NCBI GenBank assembly: GCA_014529385.2
Contig: CM043957.1
Span: 71,135,003 to 71,199,002 of the forward strand
Origin: Adiantum capillus-veneris
Taxonomy: Eukaryota > Streptophyta > Polypodiopsida > Polypodiales > Pteridaceae
Direction: 5' to 3'
DNA: 64,000 nt
Positions 24,730 through 36,440 of the stretch are shown here, in pieces. How positions within the stretch are numbered: the stretch's first letter is position 1; each line of letters starts with the position of its first letter. Made by a program: the position numbers and the translations under genes. The notes below the pieces were generated by a model that saw only the letters and a program-made list of their open reading frames with translations, was not told the DNA's origin and made no database searches.

Positions 24730-26530
24730 AATGCATTTTCATTTGCTTACTCTAGTGTAGCATTGTAAACATTGACAAGGTTCATATTATCCTTAAGCTA
24801 GGTTCCTTGCATCCATCTAGCATCTTCAAAAGGATAATCCTTAAACTTAATAAGATATTGTTCGATAATCTTACCATTTCTTAATACCTTGTCTTCATGT
24901 CATAGGATAGACTTAGATTGAAGTACCTTTTCTTGATCTTTGATTTTTGGAGGGTCTGCAACTATTGCTTCTTTTGGTGGTGCTCCTTTGTAAGGCTTAC
25001 ATAGGCTCTCATGGAAAACTTGTGCATGAGCCAGTGGTTGGGCAACTTTAATTGACAAGCCATCTCATTGATCGGCTTAAAAATTTAAAAGGGACCATAG
25101 TATCTTTTTCTAGTTTAGCGTAATACTCTTGGTGGCCCGTAGGATTCTTGCCCGTAGTAGTATGCCTTAGATGAGCCTTGAGAAACTTTAGCAAGACCCA
25201 ATAATTTTCCTTAAAGGCTAAGGCTCTTCTATGCTTATTAGCAACAACCCTTTTTGCCTTTGCTGTGAGATGGATATAACCTCTTTAATCTTTGAGAAAG
25301 ATTCTTGTGCCTCTTTAATCTTTGAGAAAGATTCTTGTGAGTCTCAGCTATATTCATCAATAGCGAAGATCTTCCCATGTACTTTAAGTAGTAAGGGACT
25401 TTTGGATCTTCCCTCTTTAACCTCGAAAGGTGCTTTCCCCATAGAAGTATATACAATGTCATTGTACGCATACTCTACAAGAGGTAAGCACTTCTCTCAT
25501 TGAGAAGGTTGATCTACTTCTATGGCATAGGCTTTTAGGAGATTCAAGAATTGTTATATTTCACTTTGGTCATCGGTTTGTGGATGATAGGCCGAAAGAG
25601 AAATTTAATCAACTTCCTAGATTCTCAAAGAGACCCTTCTAGAAATCACTGGTCATTCTAGGATCTTTGTCCGACACTATGGATGTTGGCAAGCCATGAT
25701 ACTTGAAAATTTGAGATTTAAAGAGGGTTGCCATTTGATGTGCCCTAGTAGTCTTTTTGACAGGCATAGAGTGTGTTTCCTTACTAGCCCTGTCAACTGA
25801 AATAATCCAAGTTGCTTTCCTCAATCAAATTTCAATTTTTGGTATACCACGCATTTTGAAACATACTCTTGTATGTTTACTTTTCTGGTCAACCAACAGA
25901 AATACATTTCTACTCCTCGAAGCATAGATTATGGAATCCCTCTTTGCCCTGCATAAGGAGAAGCGTGGGATTCATACATGAATTTCTTATTGTGTGGGTG
26001 AGTAACACATAGCTTATTGCCATTTGGAAGATAACCATCATTCAAGGTGAATGGTTATTTTTTCTTCCCTATTGCAAAGGCTGTAATTACGTACTTAAAG
26101 TCTCAGTCAGTAGCATACTCATCTATCATAAAAGATAGATCATTTTGTGAGTTGCTATAGACACTACATTTACCCTTGGCCGTTTTTAAATTGCATCAAC
26201 CACTTGATTGTGCTTCCCAGCAATGTGAGCAATATGAAATTTAAATTGTAAAAGAAAATTTGACCACCTTATTTGTTTGTTGGAGAGCTTGGTTTGCGTC
26301 ATGAAGTTCTTGAGTTTTTATGATCCATTCGTAGGATGAATGTAGTCCCCAAGAGATAGTATTTCCACGTGTCTAGGGCATAAAGAACATCTAGTAGCTC
26401 TTTTTTGTATTTGCCCAATACTCGCTTATGGAGTTGAGTCTTTGACTCTCATATGCTATGGCATGCCCAAGCATGAAAATGAACACCTAACAATGTAACA
26501 ATCTGCCCACAACTTATAAATTTCTTTTGC
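24730..26530 (-). pseudogene. Chromovirus pol 3' half: RNase H to chromodomain, broken
   Basis: The minus strand encodes, with many stops, an RNase H end (near 26440-26330), integrase (VKKTTRAHQMATLF, YHGLPTSIVSDKDPRM at 25824-25639) and a GPY/F-like region. A chromodomain tail (complement of about 24900-24750) follows. Homology to element A's pol continues over the whole length. It is inactive and lacks gag, protease and RT. Confidence 0.82.
25280..25339. repeat. Perfect 30-bp direct tandem duplication
   Basis: CCTCTTTAATCTTTGAGAAA plus the next ten bases (25280-25309) is repeated exactly at 25310-25339. It duplicates ten codons (LSQRLKR-like) in the decayed integrase C-terminal region. Confidence 0.9.
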
Positions 26531-26604
26531 CTTTCAACCCACGAGTGTGCAATCTTGATTTTTTCTATCAAGATCAATGCATGAATCTTGCATGGTGTGC
26601 TTGA

Positions 26605-28345
26605 ATCGAGGTGAAAATTCATCATTATAAGACTAAGGTGGTGAGAAGTGTTGGAGATCATATCCAAGTGTGCGAACGTCATAGTTCACTGACTGTTAAG
26701 GAGAAGATGGGCGAAATGTTTTCTGAAAATATTAAGGGAAAGCTGATGGAGGGGATGCGGGATGATGCGTTAGAATTTATGCCGAACTCAAGGTCGATGA
26801 AGATGGCGATGGGGGAGCTGTTCAAGGCAAGGCAGCAGGAAGATCACATCGAGGTGGAGAGTGATGAAGCTGGGTCTATGAGTGATCAAGGGAGTGCGGA
26901 GACGGAAATGACAGTGTTTGATCCGAATGAGGAGGAAACGCAGGTATGGCTCAATCGCGTAGGCCTTTGCGAGTTTGCATGTTTACCTTCAGATGCATGG
27001 GCAGAGAACGAGTTTGTTGAGCAGTAGTGGAACATGATTAAGGAGGGTGATGGAGTGATTATGGGGGATGTGCGCCTGACACCAAAATTGATGTCCAAGG
27101 TTTTCAAAGTTCTGTATTTGTCTGTGTCGGCTAAGGGGCGGAAGGTGACAGACTCTCAGATGAAGGGGGAACTTGGAAATCCGATTGGGACGAAGGCATA
27201 TTATATGGTGCGGAATGCAAGCGAAATTAGAGTCACAAATCTGTTTTGGTATCTGGAGAAGGTGTGCATTCTGCAGAAGACTGCTTATATTTCTAAGGAG
27301 TCTTTTGCACCATTGTTTCAAGCTGAGAAGGGAATTAAGGTTGATTGGGAAACAATGTTGTATGATCGGTTGCAGCTTACAGGTTTGAGGACACAGGGTG
27401 CAGATGTGTTGAAGAAAGAGGGAACATTCAGTGGAATGAAGCGGAGGAAGTTGTTGTTGGGATCTCCAACAACTGATAAAAGCAAATCACCTTTTAAGGT
27501 TTCTTGGAAGGGTTTGGAGGAGCCTGAATCAAAGTTGAATTTTTTCACCATGGACTCAGAGTCCAAGAAGTCGGAGTCTAAAGGTAAGAAGGTCACATTA
27601 TTTATGAAAGGGATTGGTGGAGCTATGGAGAAGAGTGTTCCGGAGAGTTTGAAGGTTAAGGCAGGTAGCAGTGCCAGTTATGAGGCTAGGGGGATTTTCT
27701 CTGTGGAGGAGGTTGCTAACTGTTTGGATCATTTGAATGAGTTCCTACAAAATCAGGATGCGGCGCTTAGGGTGATGGAAAGTGAGAGGATGGAACATAA
27801 GTGTAGCGCTATTCCAGATGGGAAATGCAGAAAGTCAGGATGCAATTATTTCAAGAGAAGTCGGATAAGGAAAGATTGCAGGAGGAGGTTAAGAGGATTA
27901 CAGTTGAGGCTATGGCAAGGAATGCTGAAATTTTGAGTGTGGCTGAGGATTTCACTCGGTGGGCATATGTACTGAAGACCGCAGTGGATAAGCAATTTGA
28001 AGAATTGGGGGACAAGGTGGCTGATTTGACTACTGGTTTTTTTTTCTGATTAATAGACTAACTCCATTGGCGAATATGGAGAAGGCGGCATTGAGGGACC
28101 AGGGGATGATAGGTGTCTTAGTAGCTGATTCGGATGTGGATTCCTTGAAGAAGGAAGTGATGGAATATGCGCAGGAGATGTGGAATACAACAACTAAGCT
28201 TTGGAGGGAGCATATGGGAGTGTCGACGGACCGGTTCAAGAACTGGTTTCAGCAAGCTGGAAAGGAGAGCATTAGGAGGGATAATGAGGCATTGAAGATG
28301 GAGAATGAGAGGCTGGTTGCAGAGATGGAAAGTTACCATATACGT
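26605..28345 (+). pseudogene. Broken ORF of unknown function with coiled-coil C terminus
   Basis: Frame 26611-27936 is coding-like but is cut by TAG at 27025-27027. A frameshift near 27820 leads to 27825-28049 and another to 28067-28345. The N-terminal part has an acidic linker (DEAGSMSDQGSAETEM). The middle is a globular region (VIMGDVRLTPKLMSKVFKVL, YYMVRNASEIRVTNLFWYL). The C terminus is helical (ERLQEEVKRITVEAMAR, DRFKNWFQQAGKESI). The layout of globular N-terminal part then coiled coil recalls the accessory ORF of element D, without clear sequence identity. It ends at the edge of copia element B, which probably inserted into it. Confidence 0.5.
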
Positions 28346-28355
28346 GTGGTAGTGA

Positions 28356-28557
28356 TGTGTGTGAACACACTAGGACTGCCGGGGCTTTTTTTCCCTCTTT
28401 AGAAGGTTTTTTCCCCCGTGCATTGTATATACGCCCATCACTCTAGGGCTATCTATCTTTCCATTGCACACTAAGTAATACACTCTCTATTGTGTGCCTT
28501 GAGCTTCCTTCATCTTCTCCAAGCTGTGTGTGTTTCTCTGCAACCCTAATTCCAACA
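28356..28557 (+). repeat. Element B 5' LTR
   Basis: The end (CCAACA, 28557) is set by the primer site at 28560. The start at TGTGTGTGAACACAC is a guess because the 3' LTR lies outside the window; it could be a few bases off. Confidence 0.65.
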
Positions 28558-28559
28558 AT

Positions 28560-28571
28560 TGGTATCAGAGC
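28560..28571 (+). promoter_or_regulatory. Primer binding site, tRNA-iMet (element B)
   Basis: TGGTATCAGAGC, two bases after the LTR end. Confidence 0.93.
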
Positions 28572-28918
28572 AGGTCACGTCCTCCCAGGCTTAGTCGCCA
28601 GCTGCTCCAGTACACGCTTGCTCACTTTCTTCGATTTCAGTGAGCTTTGGCGAGCATTCGCAGGTCGACAAATATTTTGGGTAAGCTCGAAGAGCTTGGT
28701 CTGCTCAGAATTTTGATTTGGGTTCATTTCGGCCTCCGTTTCCAATACAGATAGTACTGCATAGGCTATTTCGTCATTTTGTGCAGAATTTCTGTCAGTG
28801 CCATTTTTTGCATAATAGGTGTCTTATAGTCTTCTACGGTTTGTGCTATATAGCACAGGTTGTTCCCGCTCCGTTTCTCCTATTTTAGGGCAGTTTCACA
28901 TCAGGTGCAGCATTTACC

Positions 28919-30145
28919 ATGGCTGACAACAACAACACAGATGTGTTCAAGATGTTTATTGCTGAGGACAGGTTGGATGTGGACAACTACCCTATGTGGG
29001 CTTATATGATGCAACATGTTCTTGTGTCAAAGGGTGTCTGGAACATTGTGCAGGGCATTGATGTACGTCCTGGTTCTAAGGATGTAGGCGATGTTGAGGA
29101 TGTTGCTGGTCTTGCTACAAGGATTGCAGCTATTAGAGTTGTTTTGCCTACGACAGAACAAGCTCGTTGGGATGTTAAGGATGCGCAGGCTCATGCATTG
29201 ATTGCGTTGTCTGTAAAGCGCACCATTGTTCCTCACATTCGTTCAACAAAATCTGCAAAACAGGCTTGGGATATTCTAGCAGGTCTTTATTCAAGCCGCA
29301 ATGAGGCTAAAATTGCTTTGCTGCGTAAAGAGCTGGAGTCGAAGATTATGCATGAGGAACATGATATGGACACTTTCCTTGCTAGTGTCAAGGATATCAA
29401 TGAGGAGCTTATTTCTGCAGGTGAAGTCATTTCAGACAGTTCCCTTGTGCAGACTGTTCTTGATGCCTTACCAGATTCCTACGAGACTTTTGCTAGTACT
29501 TGGAGACCTATGACCCAAGGAAATCCAGAAGTTGTCAAGTTTGATGCATTATGCACATTGTTGTTGCAAGAGTCACTTTCCAGAAAAAACAGGACTAGGC
29601 AGCGTGCAGTTGAACAGGCTTTTATTGCTTCTCAAAGAAAGGGTGGTAATAGCAATGCAGCCACTTCTTATGGTTCTGCTGCAAGTGGAAAAAATTCTGT
29701 TTCTAATGCTTTTGCTGGCAGCACTTCGTCTGGCAATTCTGGTGATAAGGGCAAAAGGAAGATGCATTGCCATTATTGTAAATCCAATGATCACTTGATC
29801 AAGTCGTGTCCTAAGTTGAAGGCCAAAGAGGCTAAGAAGAAAGAGGGTGGTTCCACTGCAAATGCTGGTTGCACTACAAATGCATCCATTGTTGAGTCTT
29901 CTGTGAAAGGAGACTGTGTTGCTGATGTTGATGAAGAATGGGCTTTTAGCGCAGAGTGCACTTACAATCCTGCTGTCCATGATGCATGCTTGTCAGTTGC
30001 TGCAGATTCACATGTGTGGTATTTCGACAGTGGTGCTACAAAGCACATTACCTCACATCGTGAATTGTTTACCTCTCTCGAGTCTGTCCCTCATGGGAAT
30101 TCAGTCACTTGTGCCAACAATGCCTCTTATCCAGTTCAGGGATAA
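28919..30145 (+). pseudogene. Element B gag and start of protease
   Basis: 408 codons from ATG 28919. It shows a copia gag (MFIAEDRLDVDNYPMWAYMM, LAGLYSSRNEAKIALLRKEL), a CX2CX4HX4C zinc knuckle (CHYCKSNDHLIKSC, about 29767-29808) and the protease active site FDSGATKHIT (about 30025). The stop at 30145 results from a one-base loss near 30140; homology goes on in the next frame. Gag would bind and package the element's RNA, but the polyprotein is no longer whole. Confidence 0.88.
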
Positions 30146-31038
30146 GAGTTGGAAAGATTGTGCTTACTGCTGCTAATGGCAGTTCCTTTACACTTGTTGA
30201 TGCACTTTATGTACCTGGGATCAAGAAGAATCTCTTGTATGTATCCGCACTTGCTAGACTTGGACTTGTAGTCAAATTTTTGGACGACAGATGTACAATT
30301 CATGATCTCAGTTTTGGTGATGAAATTGTTGCATCTGGCCTTTTGTGCCGTGGGCTGTATAAGATCACTTTGTATGACAAGTGTGGACAAAACTTTGCAA
30401 ATGCTGTTGCAGATTCAAGGACTATTTCAGATGCAAAACTTTGGCATGCACGTTTTGGTCATCTGAATTTTGCCAGTTTGCTGCGTTTGCAGTAATCTGA
30501 TATGGTTGCTTCTTTGCCGCCTCTTGAAGCACCTGTCAAACATGTTTGTGAAGGCTGTATTTTGGGTAAGATGCAGCGTTCTAAATTTCCAAAGGATGGT
30601 TCAGTTCGGGCCACATGCAGGTTGCAGCTTGTGCATAGTGATGTTTGTGGGCCCATGCAAACTCCGTCCTTGGGCAATTACCTGTACTTTGTGACTTTCA
30701 TTGATGATTACTCTAGGCATGCATGGGTATTTCCGCTTAAAGCGAAGTCCGAAGTTTTTATGTGCTTCAAACAATTTCTGGCTATGGCTGAAAATGTCTC
30801 GAAATATACTATGGGCACCCTCCGTTCCGATTGAGGGGGGGAGTATATGTTTCATGAATTTAATGCATTTCTGGCTAGTCGTGGGATAAAACACCAATGT
30901 ACAGTGCCTTATACACCTCAGCAAAATGGTGTTGCTGAGAGGAAAAACAGGTCACTGATGGAAATGGCATGATGTATGGTCAAAAGTCAAGCTTTGCCGC
31001 ATTCTTTTTGGCTTGAGGCCATCATGTGTGCCACTTAT
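30146..31038 (+). pseudogene. Element B protease end and integrase, first part
   Basis: Continues in the frame open at 30109-30495. A GAG-pre-integrase zinc region (LWHARFGHLNF, CEGCILGKMQ) is followed by the integrase core (HSDVCGPMQT, FIDDYSRHAWVF, YTPQQNGVAERKNR). In-frame stops are TAA 30493-30495, TGA 30832-30834 (at the second catalytic Asp region) and TGA 30970-30972 (CGA to TGA, inside MEMARCM). It is cut at 31038 by insertion of element C. Confidence 0.88.
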
Positions 31039-31245
31039 TGTTGGGGTGTAGGCCAGGTGGCCGTGGGAAACCACCCTTGTACACTTGATTTTCCCTTTTC
31101 AATATAGGGAGAGAAAGAGGAAGAGTTGACTCTTCTCTTTCTTCTCCACTAACCCACAGAGTGGCTGCCTGTGCATCTCCCCCTTCCCCATTCTCTTCTT
31201 CCCCTCTCTTGCACACACTCCGTACACGCACACGCGCACTCATCA
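31039..31245 (+). repeat. Element C 5' LTR
   Basis: 207 bp, TG...CA, near identical to 56912-57118. Open frames reading through it are artefacts of its proline/serine-rich CT sequence. Confidence 0.95.
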
Positions 31246-31247
31246 AT

Positions 31248-31259
31248 TGGTATCAGAGC
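31248..31259 (+). promoter_or_regulatory. Primer binding site, tRNA-iMet (element C)
   Basis: TGGTATCAGAGC, two bases after the LTR end. Confidence 0.95.
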
Positions 31260-32009
31260 TGTGGCGATGAACCGCACGCGCGACCGCTCTTCAACGATCG
31301 ACTCGGAAGCAACAGAGCTCGCCGGCTATGGCGGAGCTCGGAGCTTGTGCTTGAGCTTGGCGGTGGCAGCGGATCCGGCATGGATAAGAAAGATCGGGCA
31401 AGATCGACGGTTCCCGGCTTCATGACGTGTGCAACGACTCCATCGGAGAGGGAGTCTTGGGTTTTTTGAAGGTCTGCAGGAAATTTGGCAGACCTGTGTT
31501 TGCAAAGCTGGGCTTGGAAGAGAGCCTTGCAGGCTTGAGCATCAAGTGCTTCAAGGAATTGAGAGAATCAAGAGCAAGTTCTCAGGTTCACAGAAGGGGT
31601 AGTCCAAGCAGAAGCTGCAGGTCAAATCGAGACCAGGGTCGACACAGAGAGTGGATCTTGGTATGAGAGCTTGCAAAGCTTGAAATAACTCGTGGAGTCG
31701 AGAGGAAATCCGAGTACAGAGCATGGGAATTGAGGGGAATTGAAGCAATAGTTGCATTGACAGAATCGGGCAGCAAGTGAATTTGCAAAATTTAGGAATC
31801 GAGTGCCCGAAATCGAATTGCAACAGCAGCGCCAGCAGAAGGCCAAGAGTGGTCGGTCGGGAGGAGCCGATAGAGGGCAAGCTCGATAGCTTGAGCTGGG
31901 GTGGATTTGCAGCTGGCGGGCAGTCCAAATTTGAACACACACACACACACATAGAGTGTGCAGCTGAGCCTTGCAGCGCAAGTTCGGGCAGTACCGAGTA
32001 GGCCCACAC

Positions 32010-32213
32010 ACCCGTCCTCATATGCACACCTGCAAAACGGTTGCGGCCTAGCAGTAACACCAGCTCAAACTCCTTATAGCGCAAAATTTCAGGCTCGACA
32101 AGTTCGATGGGACATCCATTGATTTTGATCAGGCCTCTTCCTCGCTTGCAATGACAAACGGCTACTGCTATCTTTTTCCTCCCAAAACATTGCACAGACT
32201 CCACGGCCGCCAT
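32010..32213 (-). pseudogene. RPS16: Antisense fragment of ribosomal protein S16 (uS9) gene
   Basis: On the minus strand an ATG at 32213 opens about 68 codons that match the start of 40S ribosomal protein S16. Recognisable parts are [10 protein letters not shown], then [27 protein letters not shown], and [11 protein letters not shown]. Similarity stops near MRTGV, where the family continues MRIRV then a Gly-rich loop. The rest of the 140-150-residue protein is absent. The frame stays open to 31551 with unrelated sequence. The piece sits inside the leader of element C in the opposite orientation to its transcript, so it is a captured gene fragment and not a working gene. It may include some 5' UTR upstream of 32213. 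Confidence 0.9.
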
Positions 32214-32661
32214 CCCTGAGGGCCAAGCAAGGCGAACACACCGCGACAAACTCCTCATCTCGTCAATTTCCTGCAGCATTCGGCAGTGCAGCAAGTAATT
32301 AAAAGTTTTTTTTAACTTTAAGCCCACACACACACTTTGTGTGTGCAAGACCTCGTTCCCACCAGTTGAACCCTGAGTTCCTCACAAAGCGAGCATGACA
32401 CCGTGCTTGCAAGCGATCCAAGCAACACACAGAGCGAGTGAGCGAGTGAGAAAGAGGGACTAGAGTCTCATCGTCGACATTGGCGATTCTCCGATTTCAA
32501 CATCGACTTCTTCGACATCGTCACCCGACTTCGACGTACACACATCGAGTCTGACAAGCTTGAGAGCGATCTTGATAGATAGAGGCAGATGTGGGATCGA
32601 TATCGATTGGCATTGGCAGCTCGATACTGACTTCAAGTATTGGCGTTTTACAGCTACCCGG

Positions 32662-32729
32662 CCAACCACTTTCGCCCGGCGGCGGAAGGCGACATCGACA
32701 TCGACCAACCACTTCCGCCCGGCGGCGGA
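32662..32729. repeat. 25-bp direct repeat, GC-rich
   Basis: CCAACCACTTTCGCCCGGCG and the following CGGA at 32662-32686 recur with one change at 32705-32729, a 43-bp period. Confidence 0.85.
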
Positions 32730-33783
32730 TTTTCGACATCCGACCCAGACACCGGGCGCTTCCCCACACGAGCGCGTTCCCGTGATCGACGACCGTGCTT
32801 GCAACATGCGTGGGTGAGGTACCTCTATCATAGAGGAGTGACACCCGGCATCGGCACCGAGCGTACCGATCGCCTTGTACAACACAGTTTACAATACGTC
32901 ACCTTTGGCGGCTATTCGACTAGCATATTTCTGCCTGGTGGTAGAAATCTGCACATAGCAACACCGACACGCAGGTTACAGGCTACAGGGGGGTTTTTCA
33001 GCCCATTCACTTACAGATTCTCCAGGTTACCAGACACAGCGCTTTGGAGATTTGGTAGTCATTTTGACAGCAGATTCCTTGCGGACACATGCGTTGACAG
33101 ATGCATTTTGTTGTGAGCACACCTAGTGCTACCGATCTCTTTTGAGAGCAAATATCCCCGCAGGGATCACTTTCACTGCATGCAGCAATTCATGGCGCCT
33201 GTTTGAGCGCGATTTTACTCATGTACGCTGAGTTGCGGACACTGCCCACTGTACTACGTGTGGAGCCATTTTTGGCTATTTTGGCAGTTTTTCCCGGCCG
33301 TTTATGAGACTCGGACCGGAAGAGCCCTTTCTGAGACTGTGGCTAGTCCATTTGTGTCTGCATTAGCCTTTTGGAGGGTCGATAGCGTGAGGTTTTCTTT
33401 GAGCTGGGGTGTGCTCGAATGTTGAGACACCTTCGGTGATACAGGTAGCTGGAGTTTCCCTTTTTCGGTACCCTCGCCATAGGATATGTATCTGGACGGT
33501 TATTTATGCTTTTGATGCCGAGTTGGCAGTCACATAGCAGTTGTTTTGTGCAGCAGATGCCCAGTTAGTGCAGTTGGCACATTTATATGAATTTTGAGTT
33601 GAGTTTTGACTCCTCATACAAAGGAGACTCTGCCGGATTTACTTCTCGCGAGTCGTGCCTTCCATAGTTGGCACTTTTGAGTCTATTTCGGTTGAGATTT
33701 TACTCCCGATACAAAGGTTACTCTGCCCTAATTTCTACAGCTTCTCGCCATAGTGTGGCACCTCTCAAACCCTCTTATCAGCG

Positions 33784-34592
33784 ATGGCTTCTTCTTCAGA
33801 AAAGGAGGAGTATTTCATTCGGAAGTTCGATGGCAGCAACTTCACCATGTGGAAAGAGCGCATGAAAGATGTTTTGATAAACAAAGGCCTCTCAGAACCG
33901 TTGAAAGAGCGCGCAGAGGATGATGATTATACACAAGCTCAATGGGAGATTTTGGATGCAAAAGCCATGGCTACGATACGTCTACATCTAGCCGAGTCAG
34001 TCTTCTTCACTATCATCGGGAAGAAAACAACCAAGGAACTTTGGGATAGCTTATGTTCAGCATGGGAGAGCAAAAGTGCATCCAACAAAGTTTTTCTCAT
34101 GAAAAAGCTTATGAAGCTCAACATCAAAGAAGGTAGCACAGTTTCCAGTCATTTAAATGAGTTCAACTCCTTGTTCAGTCAGCTGACATCTCAGGGCTTT
34201 AAGGAGTTTGACGATGAACTCAAGTCTATCTTCTTATTATGCTCTCTACCCAGTTCATGGGATATCTTTTGCACAGCCATTAGCAATTCGGCTCCGAATG
34301 GCAAGTTAGAATTCAATGCTGTCACAGATGCGTTGCTCACTGAAGAGATTCGTCGTAAATCTCTCGATAATACTAGTCATGGAGATGCATACATGGCTGG
34401 CAGTTCAACAAAGCCAAGAGCCATGACAGGAACAAATACAAAAGTAAAATTAGAGAGCGGAATCCTCGTAGTCCTAGCAGACACAGGAACCAAAGTAGAG
34501 ACCGCAATGCCAAAAATGTCGAGTGTTACTATTGCCACAAGAAGGGTCATTACAAAAAGGATTGTCGCAGTTTCCTAAGAGATCAGAAAAAC
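33784..34592 (+). pseudogene. Element C gag (frameshifted before zinc knuckle)
   Basis: ATG 33784. A copia gag (YFIRKFDGSNFTMWKERMKD, KELWDSLCSAWESKSASNKV, LCSLPSSWDIFCTAISNS). The frame is lost near 34430. The zinc knuckle CYYCHKKGHYKKDC (34524-34565) is in the next frame, which then continues into protease. Confidence 0.88.
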
Positions 34593-36440
34593 ATGCAAAA
34601 GGATAATTCTGGCAAAGGCAAAAGTACAGTTAAGATTGAGGAGCTCAATATTGTTGAGTCCCCCATGCCTACCACTGCAGTAGAGGATGCTCCTCCTCTA
34701 GTGATGCTCATTATGCCCACAGAGATTCATCCCGAGGTGACAACATATGCCTCCGATGTTCTCATTTTCACTTCAGATATCACTCCAGATGCTTTGGTTG
34801 CACAGGATGAGGGTTATGCACAGAATTGGATCCTTGATTCTGGTGCAAGTTTTCATGTCACACCGCATAGAGAGTGGTTTTTCTCTTATGCATCCATGCA
34901 TGGAATAGTCAAGCTTGGTGATTCCTATGAGCTTGACATTATTGGCATTGGTGATGTGAAACTCCAGATGCATAATGGCACTACTTTTGTGCTGTAGAAT
35001 GTCAGACATGTGCCCAAGCTTACGAAAAGCTTGCTTTCTATAGGGCAATTGGATGATCTTGGCTACACTACAGTTTTTGGTAATCATTCTTGGATGATCC
35101 GCAAGAACAACCTTATCATGATGAAAGGCAATAAAAACGGATCCCTGTACTCTTTGTTTGTTTCGAGTGTCGACGAACACTCTATCTATGTTGCCGAGCT
35201 GCCGTCTCCTGAGTTGTGGCATAGCCGGCTAGGGCATATTAGCCAAAAGGGAATGAAAACACTTCAGCGTTTTGGCTACTTACCTGTGTTAGATTACACG
35301 GACTTTCCATTGTGTGAGCATTGTTTGTATGGAAAACAGACTAGATTGACATCTTCGCCATTGAATAAGAAACTAGGCGAACCTCTAGACTTGGTGCACA
35401 GTGATTTGTGTGGTCCAATGCCACATAAAACTCTAGGGGGGGCGAACTACTTTCTCACATTCATAGATGATTCTACCAGAAAGGTGTGGGTGTATCTTGT
35501 TAAGCGTAAGGAAGAAGTCTTTTCGACATTCCAAAAATTCCTCACCATGGTTGAGAACCAATCAGGAACAAAGCTCAAAGCTTTTCGAACGGACAATGGT
35601 GGAGAATACACCTCCACAGAGTTCAAGGATTTTTGCAATAGAAGAGGCATTCGGAGGCAGTTTACTGCTCCATACACACCTGCACAAAATGGGATAGCTG
35701 AAAGAATGAATCGTACAATTCAAGAGCGAGTTGTCTCTATGATGTCTATGGCGAAGCTTACTCCAGAGTTTTGGGGGGAAGCTGTTCTGACAGCAGTGCA
35801 CATCATCAACAGGTCACCTAGTTCTCCTTTGAATTTCAAAATTCCAGAGGAATTATGGACTGGCAAAAGGCCAAGCTATGAGCATTTACGTGTATTTGGA
35901 TGTGAGGCATATGCACATGTGCCCAAAGAACTTCGTCGAAAGTTAGATCCAAGATCACACAAATGCATCTTTATTGGCTATGGTGCAAACGGAGAGATGG
36001 GATATCGTCTTTGGCACCCATAATCAAACAAAGTCATTCGTAGCTCACATGTGATTTTCAATGAATCAAAAATGCACAAAAAGCCCATCAAAGATGTTGA
36101 ATACAGACGTGTTCGTTTTGAGGATGTAGCCTCCGAACCAACTCATTTCAGTAGTGTTGCACCCACTCCTCAAGTGCAAGATACTACTATTTCTCCGGAG
36201 AGAGCAGAGTCCAGTAGTCAGGCACTTAGACGTTGTGAGAGAGTGTCATGTGCGCCCCAGCGGTTTGAGCCGGGTATACACCACATTTTGGTCACTGACA
36301 GTGGAGAGCCAACCTGCTACAACGAAGTTATACAAATGGAGGATAGCGTTAAGTGGGAGCAGGCTATGCAATCAGAATACAATTCAATTGTGGCTAATGA
36401 AACATGGGATTTGGTTGAATTACCAAAAGGCAAAAATGTG
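34593..36440 (+). pseudogene. Element C protease and integrase
   Basis: In one frame: protease active site LDSGASFHVT (about 34834), then TAG at 34995-34997 (CAG to TAG within VLQNVRHVPK). The integrase zinc region (LWHSRLGHIS, CEHCLYGKQ) and core (HSDLCGPM, FRTDNGGEY, YTPAQNGIAERMNR) follow, then the C-terminal part ending RLWHP with TAA at 36021-36023. The linker to RT continues to about 36440, where a deletion ends the frame. The integrase catalytic Asp, Asp and Glu are present. Confidence 0.88.

Larger units (their letters stand above)
22593..26530 (-). mobile_element. 5'-truncated gypsy chromovirus (minus strand)
   Basis: Minus strand. A complete 3' LTR (24388 down to 22593) is preceded by a polypurine tract and by RNase H, integrase and chromodomain sequence homologous to element A. 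The element breaks off upstream of RNase H somewhere between 26455 and 26600. GTGGA at 22588-22592 would be one copy of the target duplication, but the other end is lost. Its LTR is of the same family as the solo LTR in element A. Confidence 0.88.
31260..33783 (+). other. Element C long leader (2.5 kb) with captured sequence
   Basis: Unusually long for a copia leader and less AT-rich than the coding part. It contains an antisense RPS16 fragment (32010-32213) and a GC-rich direct repeat (32662-32729). The last kilobase before gag has no frame I can support. Long leaders filled with foreign DNA are typical of retrotransposons that have transduced host sequence. Confidence 0.7.

Noticed and set aside
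31161-31469. ORFs starting in the 207-bp LTRs of element C (also 57034)
   Set aside because: The same Pro/Ser-rich start appears in both LTRs; the ORF at 57034 only joins LTR sequence to element B's integrase by accident.
31551-32348. A 265-aa minus-strand gene
   Set aside because: Only about 68 codons are RPS16; the rest is open frame through the leader of element C with no homology I can see.
32460-33116. Overlapping ORFs on both strands in the GC-rich leader of element C
   Set aside because: No domains, and the frames on opposite strands mirror each other, as expected of GC-rich non-coding DNA.
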